61,397 nt of DNA from an uncultured Pseudomonadota bacterium (GCA_949290785.1 CASETE010000014.1:1-61397), one strand, 5' to 3'; counted from the first letter of the stretch, positions 41,255-49,334 are shown. The notes: a model not told the origin generated them from the sequence alone. Made by a program: numbers and translations.

Positions 41255-41333
41255 TTTTTTGTGTTTATAATAATATACAAAATCTTAAAAATTACTTATT
41301 GCAAAGAAGACTTCGATTTTTTTTAAATAAATG

Positions 41334-41386
41334 TTGACACTGTGTCAGATTTTTAGTCATAATATATCTGACACAACGTCAGATTC
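41334..41386 (+). promoter_or_regulatory. Promoter and double operator of the TetR operon
   Basis: -35 TTGACA (41334-41339) and -10 CATAAT (41358-41363), spacer 18. A palindrome TGACACTGTGTCA covers the -35 and spacer; a second one, TCTGACACAACGTCAGA, lies at 41368-41384 just after the -10. They share TGACA/TGTCA half-sites, so a TetR dimer at each would shut the operon. Predicted autoregulation. Confidence 0.7.
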
Positions 41387-41401
41387 GGAAAGGGGAATAT
41401 A

Positions 41402-42037
41402 ATGCAAAATCTTGCGCACAGTGATAAACGTAAAAGCGAAATAGTAAAAGCTTGTCGGGCTTTGTATAAAAAAATGAATTTTAAAGAAATTACTATAAAA
41501 GAAATAAGCGAATATACCAGTTTTTCCAGACCTTCTATTTATAACTATTTTGAAACGAAAGAAAGTATTTTTCTTGAAATATTTAGGGAAGAGTATGCTT
41601 TATGGTGTGCGGATATGGAAAACATTATCGCAAAGTATAAGAAACTTACAGTAAAAAGTTTTTCTGAAAAACTGGCTTTGACACTAGAAAATCGCCCGAC
41701 TTTGTTAAAGTTGTTATCTATGAACTTATACGATTTAGAAGAAAATTGCAGTTTGTATGATTTGACGCTTTTTAAGCGGGAATATAAACGGGCTTTGGAT
41801 ACGGTTGAAAAATTGTTGCTGGTTTATTTTCCGGCAATGACAAAGGTTGAAACGAACAGATTTATTTATATATTCTTCCCATTTATGTTTGGACTTTATC
41901 CTTATGCAAACGCTACGAATAAGCAAAAAGACGCAATGGTTGCAGCCGGCATAAACTTTCCTAAAAAAACTGTATATGATTTTGCTTACCAAGCTATATA
42001 TCTATTACTAAACAATAAAAAAGGGGGGGGAAAATGA
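41402..42037 (+). CDS. TetR-family transcriptional regulator
   Basis: 211 aa. N-terminal helix-turn-helix (ITIKEISEYTSFSRPSIYNY, FETKESIF) and an all-helical C-terminal ligand domain. It starts the operon directly after paired operators, overlaps the flavodoxin gene and probably senses a small molecule handled by the operon. The C-terminus is encoded partly by a G8 run (KKGGGK). Confidence 0.85.
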   Translation: MQNLAHSDKRKSEIVKACRALYKKMNFKEITIKEISEYTSFSRPSIYNYFETKESIFLEIFREEYALWCADMENIIAKYKKLTVKSFSEKLALTLENRPTLLKLLSMNLYDLEENCSLYDLTLFKREYKRALDTVEKLLLVYFPAMTKVETNRFIYIFFPFMFGLYPYANATNKQKDAMVAAGINFPKKTVYDFAYQAIYLLLNNKKGGGK

Positions 42038-42525
42038 ATAGTGTATTATCTTCTATTCTTATTGTATATTTTTCTGTAACTGGAACAACGGCCGGTGTTG
42101 CGCAAAAGTTAGCTTCTGCACTGAATGCACCGATTTATGAAATAAAAGCGAAGCAACCTTATACAGAAGCAGATTTAAATTGGAACGATGAAAATAGTCG
42201 CTCTTCTTTAGAGATGGCTGATATACTTCCGTATCCGGAACTGGATGATTTAAACGCGCCCGTTAAAGAATATAAAACGATATTTTTAGGGTTTCCAATA
42301 TGGTGGGGAACATCGCCTAAAATAGTAAACCAGTTTGTAAAGTCTTACGACTTGTCTGGTAAGAAAATAATTTTGTTTGCAACATCTGGGTCCAGTGGTC
42401 TTGGTGATACGGCTTACGATTTAAAGAAAGACGCAACGGGCAGTCCTGAAATTATAAACGGCAGACGCTTTCCTGCAAGCGTCAGCACAGAAGAATTAAA
42501 AACTTGGGCAGAAAGTATAATATAA
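42034..42525 (+). CDS. Flavodoxin-like FMN protein
   Basis: 163 aa. FMN phosphate-binding loop VYFSVTGTTAGVAQKLA near the start, GFPIWWGTSPKIVNQFV and LFATSGSSGLGD for the ring and isoalloxazine loops, as in the flavodoxin_4 group. Acts as an electron carrier or quinone/nitro reductase partner. ATGA overlap with the regulator. Confidence 0.85.
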   Translation: MNSVLSSILIVYFSVTGTTAGVAQKLASALNAPIYEIKAKQPYTEADLNWNDENSRSSLEMADILPYPELDDLNAPVKEYKTIFLGFPIWWGTSPKIVNQFVKSYDLSGKKIILFATSGSSGLGDTAYDLKKDATGSPEIINGRRFPASVSTEELKTWAESII

Positions 42526-42540
42526 AGAAAAGGAAGAACT

Positions 42541-43578
42541 ATGAAAACGCCAATAATAATAGGTTTAACATTAATAGGAATAGCAGCAATTGTAATAGGA
42601 GTAAAAAGTATGACAAAACAATCTTGGGATAAAACATTTCCGCGAAACGAAAATGTTACAGTTGAAAAAGTAAAATTCAAGAACCGATTTGGTATAGAAT
42701 TAGTTGGAGACTTGTATATGCCAAAAGATAAGCCTGCAGACAAGTCTGCTGCAATAGCTATTTCTGGACCTTTTGGTGCGGATAAGGAACAGGCTTCTGG
42801 GCTGTATGCACAAGAGCTGGCCAGTCGTGGCTTTATAACATTGGCTTTTGATCCTTCGTTCACTGGTGAAAGTGGTGGTTCTGTTCGTAATATAGCTTCA
42901 CCAGAAATTAGTATAGAAGATATTTCTGCAGCGGTCGACTTTTTATCCAATAACAAAGACGTAGATGCAGAAAAGATAGGTGTGCTTGGTATTTGTGGTT
43001 TTGGTGGTTTTGCGCTAAGTGCATCTGCTATAGATACTCGTATTAAAGCTACGGTTACATCAACTATGTATGATACGAGTCGTGTAAACGCAAACGGGTA
43101 TTTTGATTCAATGACTGCCGAAGATAGACAGGCGTTAAAAGAAAAGCTTAATGCACAGCGCACGGTGGATTTTGCTTCTGGTACTTATGCTGTTGGGGAA
43201 GGTTTACCGCAAGAAATAACCGGAAATGAACCGCAATACGTTCAGGATTATTATGATTATTATAAAACATCACGTGGTTATCACCCGCGCTCAAAGAATT
43301 CCACAACGGATTGGACGCTAACGACAGCTCTGCCATTTATGAATATGCCAATTTTGTCATATATAAATGAAATTCGCACACCTGTTTTAATGATTCACGG
43401 AGAAAAAGCTCATAGTCGTTATTTCAGTGAAGATGCATTTAAGCAATTGACCGGTGACAATAAAGAATTAATGATTATCCCAGATGCAGTTCATGTAGAC
43501 TTGTATGACGGCGGCGAAAATCATGACAAGATTCCATTTGATAAAATTGAATCGTTCTTTAAAGATAACTTAAAATAA
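42541..43578 (+). CDS. Alpha/beta hydrolase, dienelactone hydrolase-like
   Basis: 345 aa with an N-terminal hydrophobic segment (TPIIIGLTLIGIAAIVIGVK), probably a membrane anchor or uncleaved signal. Nucleophile elbow GICGFGG puts a Cys in the position of the usual Ser, as in dienelactone hydrolases; an acidic residue in RTPVLMIHGEKAHS and a final His in AVHVDLYDGGE fit the triad. Substrate unknown. Confidence 0.75.
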   Translation: MKTPIIIGLTLIGIAAIVIGVKSMTKQSWDKTFPRNENVTVEKVKFKNRFGIELVGDLYMPKDKPADKSAAIAISGPFGADKEQASGLYAQELASRGFITLAFDPSFTGESGGSVRNIASPEISIEDISAAVDFLSNNKDVDAEKIGVLGICGFGGFALSASAIDTRIKATVTSTMYDTSRVNANGYFDSMTAEDRQALKEKLNAQRTVDFASGTYAVGEGLPQEITGNEPQYVQDYYDYYKTSRGYHPRSKNSTTDWTLTTALPFMNMPILSYINEIRTPVLMIHGEKAHSRYFSEDAFKQLTGDNKELMIIPDAVHVDLYDGGENHDKIPFDKIESFFKDNLK

Positions 43579-43592
43579 AAAAGTTTAAACAG

Positions 43593-44018
43593 ATGGCAAA
43601 AAACTTATGTTTTATATTAGGTTTATCAGTATTTATGTGCTTACCTGTAAAAGCAAAGGAAAATATAATGAAAGTATATTGTGGTAATAAGTCACTGGAT
43701 ATAGAATTGGCGGATAATTTATCTGCCGAAGCATTTGCAGAAAAGTTATCAGATGGTGATATAACTGTTAAAATGTCTGATTATGGTGGTTTTGAAAAAA
43801 CAGGAAAACTAGGATTTGATTTACCCCGGTCAGACGAAAATATAAAAACATCTGCTGGTGATGTTATTTTATATTCAGGTAATACAATCTCTATTTATTA
43901 TGATGAAAATGACTGGAAGCTTACTCGTATTGGTAAGATACCGAATATGACCAGGGAAAGCATGCTTGATTTTTTCGGGGGGTATGGTGATACAGATATT
44001 ATATTTTCATTAAAATAA
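43593..44018 (+). CDS. Cyclophilin-like fold protein, exported
   Basis: 141 aa with a signal peptide (ILGLSVFMCLPVKA). The mature part has SAEAFAEKLSDGDITVKMSD, GGFEKTGKLGFDLP, AGDVILYSGNTISIYYDEN and GGYGDTDIIFSLK, the cyclophilin-like family that usually accompanies flavodoxin or oxidoreductase genes. No clear isomerase active-site Arg is visible. Function unknown. Confidence 0.8.
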   Translation: MAKNLCFILGLSVFMCLPVKAKENIMKVYCGNKSLDIELADNLSAEAFAEKLSDGDITVKMSDYGGFEKTGKLGFDLPRSDENIKTSAGDVILYSGNTISIYYDENDWKLTRIGKIPNMTRESMLDFFGGYGDTDIIFSLK

Positions 44019-44031
44019 AACGGGGGAAAAG

Positions 44032-44886
44032 ATGAGAAGAACGATAACCATGCTAGCATTAGTTACAACTTTAACGGCGTGCGATTCTGCGCCAGATAAT
44101 TCTGTAAATAAATCAAAGGAAAATAATATGGGGGAAAAAATAGTTCAAACGGCTGGACGCGATCAATTAGGTGATTTTGCACCGCAGTTCGCGCACTTTA
44201 ATGATGATATTTTATTCGGTGAAAATTGGAACAATACAGACATAGATTTAAAAACCAAAAGCATAGTGACGATTGTGTCTTTGATGAGTCAGGGTATAAC
44301 AGATTCTTCACTTACATACCACCTACAAACGGCCAAGGATAACGGCGTAACGAAATCTGAAATAGTAGGAATTATTACACACAATGCGTTTTATGCTGGT
44401 TGGCCAAAAGCATGGGCAGTATTCAGATTGGCACAAAGTGTCTGGACGGAAAACGAACCTGTTCTTACAGAAAAAGATAAATATCAACAGACAATAATGT
44501 TTCCTATTGGTGAACCGAATGATGCGTATGCGCAATATTTCGTTGGTCAAAGTTATCTAGCTCCGATTTCCAGTGAACAAATAAAGTTTTCTAATGTTAC
44601 GTTTGAACCTGGTTGCAGAAACAATTGGCATATACATCATGCAAAAACAGGTGGTGGTCAGATGCTAGTTGGTGTCGGCGGTCGTGGTTATTATCAAGAG
44701 TGGGGAAAAGAGCCGGTTGAAATAAAAGAAGGCACTGTTATTCATATACCAGCGGGCGTAAAGCATTGGCATGGTGCAGCTCCAGATTCTTGGTTTTCAC
44801 ATCTAGCGTTTGAGTTAGATGGTGAAGATACTTCTAATGAATGGCTTGAACCGGTTTCTGATGAAGATTACAATAAGTTAAAATAA
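44032..44886 (+). CDS. Carboxymuconolactone decarboxylase-cupin fusion lipoprotein
   Basis: 284 aa. A lipoprotein-type signal (LALVTTLTACDSA; lipobox LTAC). Residues about 40-140 are a CMD/AhpD-like domain (SIVTIVSLMSQGITDSSLTY, HNAFYAGWPKAWAVF). Residues about 175-280 are a cupin with NWHIHHAKTGGGQMLVG and HIPAGVKHWHGAAPDSWF metal-binding histidines. CMD-cupin fusions usually lack a signal; here the protein is tethered outside the cytoplasm. Confidence 0.85.
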   Translation: MRRTITMLALVTTLTACDSAPDNSVNKSKENNMGEKIVQTAGRDQLGDFAPQFAHFNDDILFGENWNNTDIDLKTKSIVTIVSLMSQGITDSSLTYHLQTAKDNGVTKSEIVGIITHNAFYAGWPKAWAVFRLAQSVWTENEPVLTEKDKYQQTIMFPIGEPNDAYAQYFVGQSYLAPISSEQIKFSNVTFEPGCRNNWHIHHAKTGGGQMLVGVGGRGYYQEWGKEPVEIKEGTVIHIPAGVKHWHGAAPDSWFSHLAFELDGEDTSNEWLEPVSDEDYNKLK

Positions 44887-44899
44887 AAACGAGATATAT

Positions 44900-45895
44900 A
44901 TGAACTATAAAAAAATAGGTATATTTCTTGGGTGTGCTGTGATATTGATGATAATATCAAGCATAATGACGATAAATATGATTAAAGCGGAGACAAATAT
45001 GAAAAACGAACCAGCAAAAGTATATTACGTAAAGGAAATCACACCAGAAAATCTTATAAAAGTGTATGATGCGCTTGGGGTAAATCTGAAAGGCAAGGTA
45101 GGTGTAAAAGTTTCTACCGGCGAAGCGGGTTCGCGCGGTTATTTAAAGGCGGAGTTAATAGGGCCACTTGTTCATAAATTAAACGGGACTATTTTAGAGT
45201 GTAATACTGCTTATGCCGGACAACGCAATACGGTTGAAGACCACTTAAAAGTTGCGGCAGAGCATGGTTTTACTAAGTTTGCGGACGTAGATATTATGGA
45301 TGCCGAAGGTGAAAAGAAAATCCCTGTTAATAACGGAAAGCACTTAAAGTATAACCTTGTGGGGACTCATTTAGACAATTATGACTCTATACTTAACTTA
45401 GCGCATGGCAAGGGGCATGCAATGGGTGGTTTTGGTGCGAATTTAAAGAATCAGTCTATTGGTATAGCGTCCAGGAACGGTAAAGCTTATATTCATTCGG
45501 CTGGTTTTACCGAAGACCCGGATATATTGTGGTCTAATTTACCAGAGCAGCAAGCGTTTATAGAGTCTATGGCAGAAGCGGCAAAATCGGTCAGCGATTA
45601 TTTTGCGTCGCAAGGCAAGCAGATAGTATACATAACTGTAATGAACTTTTTGTCGGTTGATTGTGATTGTGATGCACATCAGACGGATCCAGTTATGGCG
45701 GACTTAGGGATAATAGCGTCAACAGATCCAGTAGCGAACGACCAAGCGTTTGTAGATATGATATATGCATCTAAAGACCCAGGGGCTAAGAAATTACAGG
45801 AACGAATTGACAGACAGATGGGACGTCATATATTACCGTATGCGGAATCGCTTGGGCTTGGCACGACTAAATACGAACTGATAGAGTTAGATTAA
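44900..45895 (+). CDS. DUF362-family protein, membrane-anchored
   Basis: 331 aa. Hydrophobic N-terminus (IGIFLGCAVILMIISSIMTI). DUF362 pattern: VGVKVSTGEAGSRGYL, HAKGHAMGGFGANLKNQSIG-type segment and DCDCDAHQTDPVM with cysteine and acidic residues that may bind metal. Fifth enzyme-like gene of the operon. Related proteins may hold iron-sulfur clusters, but no ferredoxin-like cluster follows here. Confidence 0.75.
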   Translation: MNYKKIGIFLGCAVILMIISSIMTINMIKAETNMKNEPAKVYYVKEITPENLIKVYDALGVNLKGKVGVKVSTGEAGSRGYLKAELIGPLVHKLNGTILECNTAYAGQRNTVEDHLKVAAEHGFTKFADVDIMDAEGEKKIPVNNGKHLKYNLVGTHLDNYDSILNLAHGKGHAMGGFGANLKNQSIGIASRNGKAYIHSAGFTEDPDILWSNLPEQQAFIESMAEAAKSVSDYFASQGKQIVYITVMNFLSVDCDCDAHQTDPVMADLGIIASTDPVANDQAFVDMIYASKDPGAKKLQERIDRQMGRHILPYAESLGLGTTKYELIELD

Positions 45896-45904
45896 TTGAA
45901 AGCT

Positions 45905-46435
45905 ATGAAAGAATCTTTAACGGCCGATAAGCTGCAAGAGCTATTCGGGGTAAATTATCAATTTATAGAATGTTTTAATTATGACGATTGGAAGCTTAAA
46001 GGTGGTAAAAGCGTTTCAAAAAAAGACGGTATAATTTATAAAAGTTTCAGAAACATTTTGAAAAGCGATTCTCGTTTTAATAACAGTTGTGAATTGGTAG
46101 CTGTTATTTCATTAAGTATATGTCCATATCCGTATTCGGAAAGTCCTTTTGTTGGTCAGGTTGTAAGGAAGCCGAAGTATGTAAAACCGAACGAGAAGTT
46201 TTTAGGTGAAAGTGGTTATGCAGGGACGATAGTGTGCCGTGATAAAAAGACGGGGAAAATATTAAAAGTGCCGAATAAGTGGCTTTATACTGCTACGCAG
46301 CATTGTTTATTGCCGGGTAAGTTAGATTCTGGTTTACCTGGTTTGGCTAATTTGATAGATAGTGATTTATTCTGCCAAGATTATGAAACGTATGAGAAAC
46401 TGATACGGATACAAGTGTTAGAACGCCAGAGATAA
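45905..46435 (+). CDS. Hypothetical protein, 176 aa
   Basis: Follows DUF362 by 9 bp (a TTG in frame at 45896 is also possible). No signal peptide. Contains CELVAVISLSICPYPYSESP and later LYTATQHCLLPGKLDSGLPG. No family recognised. It may be the last gene of the TetR operon. Confidence 0.6.
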   Translation: MKESLTADKLQELFGVNYQFIECFNYDDWKLKGGKSVSKKDGIIYKSFRNILKSDSRFNNSCELVAVISLSICPYPYSESPFVGQVVRKPKYVKPNEKFLGESGYAGTIVCRDKKTGKILKVPNKWLYTATQHCLLPGKLDSGLPGLANLIDSDLFCQDYETYEKLIRIQVLERQR

Positions 46436-46567
46436 CGGTGAATACAAATAGCATAGTGTGTTTTTGTTTTACCTTTATGGCAATTTAGAGCCACTTTCAT
46501 CCAATTTTGCATAAAAACGGGATAGAAAACAGACAATAAAAAATCCGCAGAAATCTGCGGAAATCTG

Positions 46568-46613
46568 TGGCTCGGGCAACTGGACTCGAACCAGTGACAT
46601 ACGGATTAACAGT
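46568..46613 (-). repeat. Left attachment repeat: truncated tRNA-Asn
   Basis: Identical to 49202-49247 over 46 bp; contains acceptor 3' strand, CCA, T arm, variable loop and half of the anticodon arm. The next bases (ATCTGCG) are unrelated to the tRNA, so this copy is not a functional tRNA. Confidence 0.9.
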
Positions 46614-46800
46614 ATCTGCGATTCAGAGGGGTGTTAAATTTCAATTTTGTCGCAGATTTCTGCGTGTTCTAGCGAATTAAAAAATGTAAAAAATAGCCAT
46701 TTTTTTGATTGCTGTGTAGCGGCTGTGTAAAATACAGACCTGTCTAAAACATACCCATTTGGAACTAAATCCAGATTTATACAAAATGACCTAAAGAAAA

Positions 46801-46820
46801 ACCACCCACAAAGGGGTGGT
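46801..46820 (-). terminator. Terminator of the recombinase gene
   Basis: ACCACCC/GGGTGGT with a 6-base loop; on the minus strand TTTTTC follows. Confidence 0.7.
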
Positions 46821-46902
46821 GCAAAAAAGAAAAAGACGACCTAAGCCGTCCATTTGAATTACCGCTAATCCCCCCCCCCTAAAAAATCGCAGATGTACCA
46901 TA

Positions 46903-47502
46903 TCAAATGGACACACGCTCACGAATAAACTTTGAAACGGTTATCCTGTGAACACCATTGATACGAGCAATACCACTCTTTGAGATGTTATTGTTTAGCA
47001 ATTCCCTAACTAAGGTCTCTTTGCCGCTAAGTTTGACATATGTATTTTTGCGACCCACTGGACGACCAAGAATCCTGCCTTCAGCCTTCATACGCATCAA
47101 AGCTTCCTTGGTGCGCTGGCTTATCAGATTACGCTCAATCTCGGCAGACAAGCCGAAAGCGAATGCCAGAACCTTGGATTGGATGTCGGCCCCCAGACGG
47201 TAACCGTCCTTAATGGTCCAGACCTGGACATCCTTATCCATGCATAAATGAAGAATACTCATCACCTGCAGCAGGTTACGACCAAGCCTGGATAGTTCCG
47301 AGGCAATTAGTATATCGCCTTTCTCGAGCCGCTTTAACAGTTTTCCCAGTTGACGTTTGCTAAGTGCTTTTGTCGCACTGATTGTTTCATTGATCCACTG
47401 GTCAATAACCAGGTTGTTTTTATCCACGTATTGACTAATTTCAAAACGTTGGTTCTCAGTAGTTTGTTTGTCGGTGCTGACTCGAATATAGCCGTATATC
47501 AT
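46903..47502 (-). CDS. Resolvase/invertase-type serine recombinase
   Basis: 199 aa. Catalytic Ser in YIRVSTDKQ (S9), IASELSRLGRNLLQVM with the conserved Arg pair, KVLAFAFGLSAEIERNLISQ long helix and a C-terminal helix-turn-helix (NISKSGIARINGVHRITVSK). Small resolvases or DNA invertases of this type cut 2-bp staggered sites. The size excludes a large serine integrase. AAAGGAG precedes the ATG. It may move the island or, less likely, act on another site. Confidence 0.88.
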   Translation of the reverse strand: MIYGYIRVSTDKQTTENQRFEISQYVDKNNLVIDQWINETISATKALSKRQLGKLLKRLEKGDILIASELSRLGRNLLQVMSILHLCMDKDVQVWTIKDGYRLGADIQSKVLAFAFGLSAEIERNLISQRTKEALMRMKAEGRILGRPVGRKNTYVKLSGKETLVRELLNNNISKSGIARINGVHRITVSKFIRERVSI

Positions 47503-47711
47503 AGCTTACTCCTTTGTTAAATACAGCACATACATTTTATAAACAATTTTTGATATACAACATACAAAAGGATTTTTTTCCAGCCTTTTTATTGCTAAAC
47601 GAACTTTAAGCAACCTAGATACAATATAAATTTGGATTTTTACTACAAAAATACAATCAGTATGAAACAAAAGGCGAAATTTTGAAAACAGTTCCTGTTG
47701 TAACAGCAGAA

Positions 47712-47739
47712 TAAAAACGGGGCGGTGGCCCCGTTTTTA
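47712..47739 (-). terminator. Terminator of metK
   Basis: AAAAACGGGGC, loop GGTG, GCCCCGTTTTTAT. The stem overlaps the metK stop codon. Confidence 0.85.
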
Positions 47740-48756
47740 TTCGTCTTTGAATAATATCCCAGATATACCAGACTTGCATAAGTCCGCATAGATAGGCCTG
47801 TTAAGTCCAAACATTCGGATTAGATTTATTGGTTTTTGGTATACTGTCATATCTTGATACGATGTGACCCCATCTTTGACAGTTTTTATCAATGCACTTG
47901 GTAATTCCGATTTGCCAATGCATGAAGACAGGTAAACAAAGCATTCATCGTTGTCTTTCAAATTAGTGCATGCCAAAAAGCGTGCATAAATATTCAGGCT
48001 CAAATCTGCTTTGCTAGGGTCTTTGGTCCATGGACTGCCACCACCAATAGGGCAAGCGGTAGAATAAAAATCACAGGCTAATTTACGACCTGTTATGCCA
48101 CAATCAGCGATTGAACTGTGATATGTATAACGGCCTGTGCCATTTATGATGATGTGCGCTGGCTTTTCGCCCAGAACAGAAACCACAAAATCGCTCAGGT
48201 CTTCGTCTTTCAACATAGGTATGGCAACGATAGCGGTCTCTATTTTATCATCATTTAAGGTGATTTGAGTCTTGATGTCCAACCCTAGGTTGTCGGATTG
48301 ACGGGCTTTGTCATACAAGGCGTTATTTAACTTTTTGGCCAGATATAATTCCCGATTGATTTTCTGTTCGTTTTGGCAAGCATATCCAACGAATACACCC
48401 TGGTCGCCCCAACCATCGGCATCAACCCCTTGCGAGATATCAGCAGATTGAACACCAATCAGGTTGATTACATTGATTTTAGATGGGTTGATAGCATAAT
48501 CGCCCCATATAGAGTAATAACGTTCATCATATCCTATTTCGGCCAGCGCTGTCTTTACCAGAGCGGTCAAATCACCTAGTTTTGCAGATGTGGTCACTTC
48601 ACCACCCAGAATTACAGTATTGTCTTTAATCATAACTTCAACCGCATAACGAAGATTAGTGTCTTGTTCGATTAAACGATCCAGTATATATGAAGAGATA
48701 TAATCAGCAGTTTTATCTGGATGACCGATTGAAACGGCTTCGGCTGTTTTTTGCAT
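47737..48756 (-). CDS. metK: S-adenosylmethionine synthetase, divergent
   Basis: 339 aa (typical MetK about 390). AEAVSIGHPDKTADYISSYI is the N-terminal methionine/ATP site; GWGDQGVFVGYA is the middle GDQG motif; CGITGRKLACDFYSTACPIG and GGSPWTKDPSKADLS match the phosphate-binding motifs. Makes SAM from methionine and ATP. Two starts fit: ATG 48756 with AAAGGAG (as annotated), which matches the usual N-terminus, and ATG 48825, which adds 23 residues and lies seven bases after a GGGG in the leader pseudoknot. Carried by a mobile element, so it may be an extra copy. Confidence 0.88.
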   Translation of the reverse strand: MQKTAEAVSIGHPDKTADYISSYILDRLIEQDTNLRYAVEVMIKDNTVILGGEVTTSAKLGDLTALVKTALAEIGYDERYYSIWGDYAINPSKINVINLIGVQSADISQGVDADGWGDQGVFVGYACQNEQKINRELYLAKKLNNALYDKARQSDNLGLDIKTQITLNDDKIETAIVAIPMLKDEDLSDFVVSVLGEKPAHIIINGTGRYTYHSSIADCGITGRKLACDFYSTACPIGGGSPWTKDPSKADLSLNIYARFLACTNLKDNDECFVYLSSCIGKSELPSALIKTVKDGVTSYQDMTVYQKPINLIRMFGLNRPIYADLCKSGISGILFKDE

Positions 48757-48764
48757 AGTTGACT

Positions 48765-48886
48765 CCTTTGGTTTAGCAAAAATAACCAAAGGTGGATTTG
48801 AATACAAAGGCTGAAAATTTTGCATAAAAAAACCCCATGTTTAGTCCATTTATAGGCAGGACAAGTCTGGTTAAATCCACCTTATA
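48765..48886 (-). promoter_or_regulatory. metK leader: SAM-II/SAM-V-like riboswitch candidate
   Basis: On the minus strand the leader contains GATTTAACC, then ATAAATG and CTAAA followed by GGGG, in the order and approximate spacing of the SAM-II/SAM-V aptamer. AACC can pair with GGTT, and GTCC with GGAC, giving a pseudoknot. A weak stem AGGTG/TGCCT would be P1. Further on, CCTTTGGTT (complement 48784-48792) pairs with AACCAAAGG (complement 48765-48773), burying the metK ribosome binding site. A 9-bp pairing GGTGGATTT/AAATCCACC (48873-48881 with 48791-48799) is an alternative fold that competes with the aptamer. Confidence 0.65.
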
Positions 48887-48892
48887 AACAGT

Positions 48893-48921
48893 ATAGTATC
48901 AGAAAACAGGTATGAAATCAA
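48893..48921 (-). promoter_or_regulatory. metK promoter
   Basis: -35 TTGATT (complement 48916-48921), 17-bp spacer, -10 TACTAT (complement 48893-48898). Transcription would start within a few bases of the first aptamer nucleotides, leaving almost no extra leader. Confidence 0.7.
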
Positions 48922-48948
48922 GGTATAAAATAGGGCATAAAAGAACCT

Positions 48949-49032
48949 GTGAAATCAGTTGTGAAATCAGTTATTAAATCGGTTATGAAATCAAGTTTGA
49001 AATCAGATTTAGAATCAATTATGGAATCAAAA
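48949..49032. repeat. Seven 12-bp tandem units (GTGAAATCAGTT family)
   Basis: Units start at 48949, 48961, 48973, 48985, 48997, 49009 and 49021; the first two are identical, later ones diverge, each keeping AAATCA or GAATCA. Read on the plus strand they encode a 4-residue repeat K-S-x-x (VKSVVKSVIKSV), but no start codon with an RBS precedes it. Part of the island, upstream of the metK promoter. Confidence 0.8.
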
Positions 49033-49171
49033 AGTAATCAGATATGAAAAGAAAAGTATAGGGTATACTGCTGATTTTAATATGTGTTTATATGTGTTTT
49101 TATTTTTGGGCTAGAACAATTTTAAGCAACTTTGGTCCAATTTTGAAAAAAATCCTAGACACAAAAACAAC

Positions 49172-49194
49172 AAAAAAACCGCAGAAATCTGCGG
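49172..49194 (-). terminator. Terminator of tRNA-Asn
   Basis: CCGCAGA/TCTGCGG hairpin (49179-49194) with a T7 tract on the minus strand. A copy of the same hairpin lies beside the tRNA remnant at 46568. Confidence 0.75.
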
Positions 49195-49201
49195 AAATTC
49201 T

Positions 49202-49277
49202 TGGCTCGGGCAACTGGACTCGAACCAGTGACATACGGATTAACAGTCCGTTGTTCTACCGACTGAACTATGCCCGA
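49202..49277 (-). tRNA. tRNA-Asn (GUU)
   Basis: 76 nt with CCA. Acceptor TCGGGCA/TGCCCGA, D arm GTTCAGTCGGTAGAAC, anticodon loop CTGTTAA (GUU), T arm GGTTCGAGTCC. Island integration keeps it whole: the 5' part is chromosomal and the 3' part comes from the element. Confidence 0.95.
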
Positions 49278-49334
49278 ATAACGTGCTACATATTATAATA
49301 CTTTTTTTCTCTTTTCAAGTCTTTTTTTTATCTG

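Larger units (their letters stand above)
46436..46902. other. 467-bp junction region without genes
   Basis: Holds the chromosomal end of the island: downstream sequence of the operon, a tRNA terminator copy (CCGCAG/CTGCGG hairpin at 46547-46562), the 46-bp tRNA-Asn remnant (46568-46613), an inverted CGCAGAT repeat just inside the island, the resolvase terminator and a C10 run (46870-46879). No convincing reading frame. Confidence 0.6.
46568..49247. mobile_element. tRNA-Asn integrated island with recombinase and metK
   Basis: Bounded by two perfect copies of 46 bp from the 3' part of tRNA-Asn, from the CCA end to the anticodon (46568-46613 and 49202-49247). The right copy is part of an intact tRNA-Asn; the left is a remnant whose partner half is missing. 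The repeat on both sides is preceded by a similar terminator and about 100 bp of weaker similarity. Contents: a serine recombinase, metK with a structured leader, and a 12-bp repeat array. About 2.6 kb. Confidence 0.8.

Noticed and set aside
49092..49298. 68-aa plus-strand frame crossing tRNA-Asn
   Set aside because: Antisense of a tRNA gene (NWTRTSDIR-type artefact).
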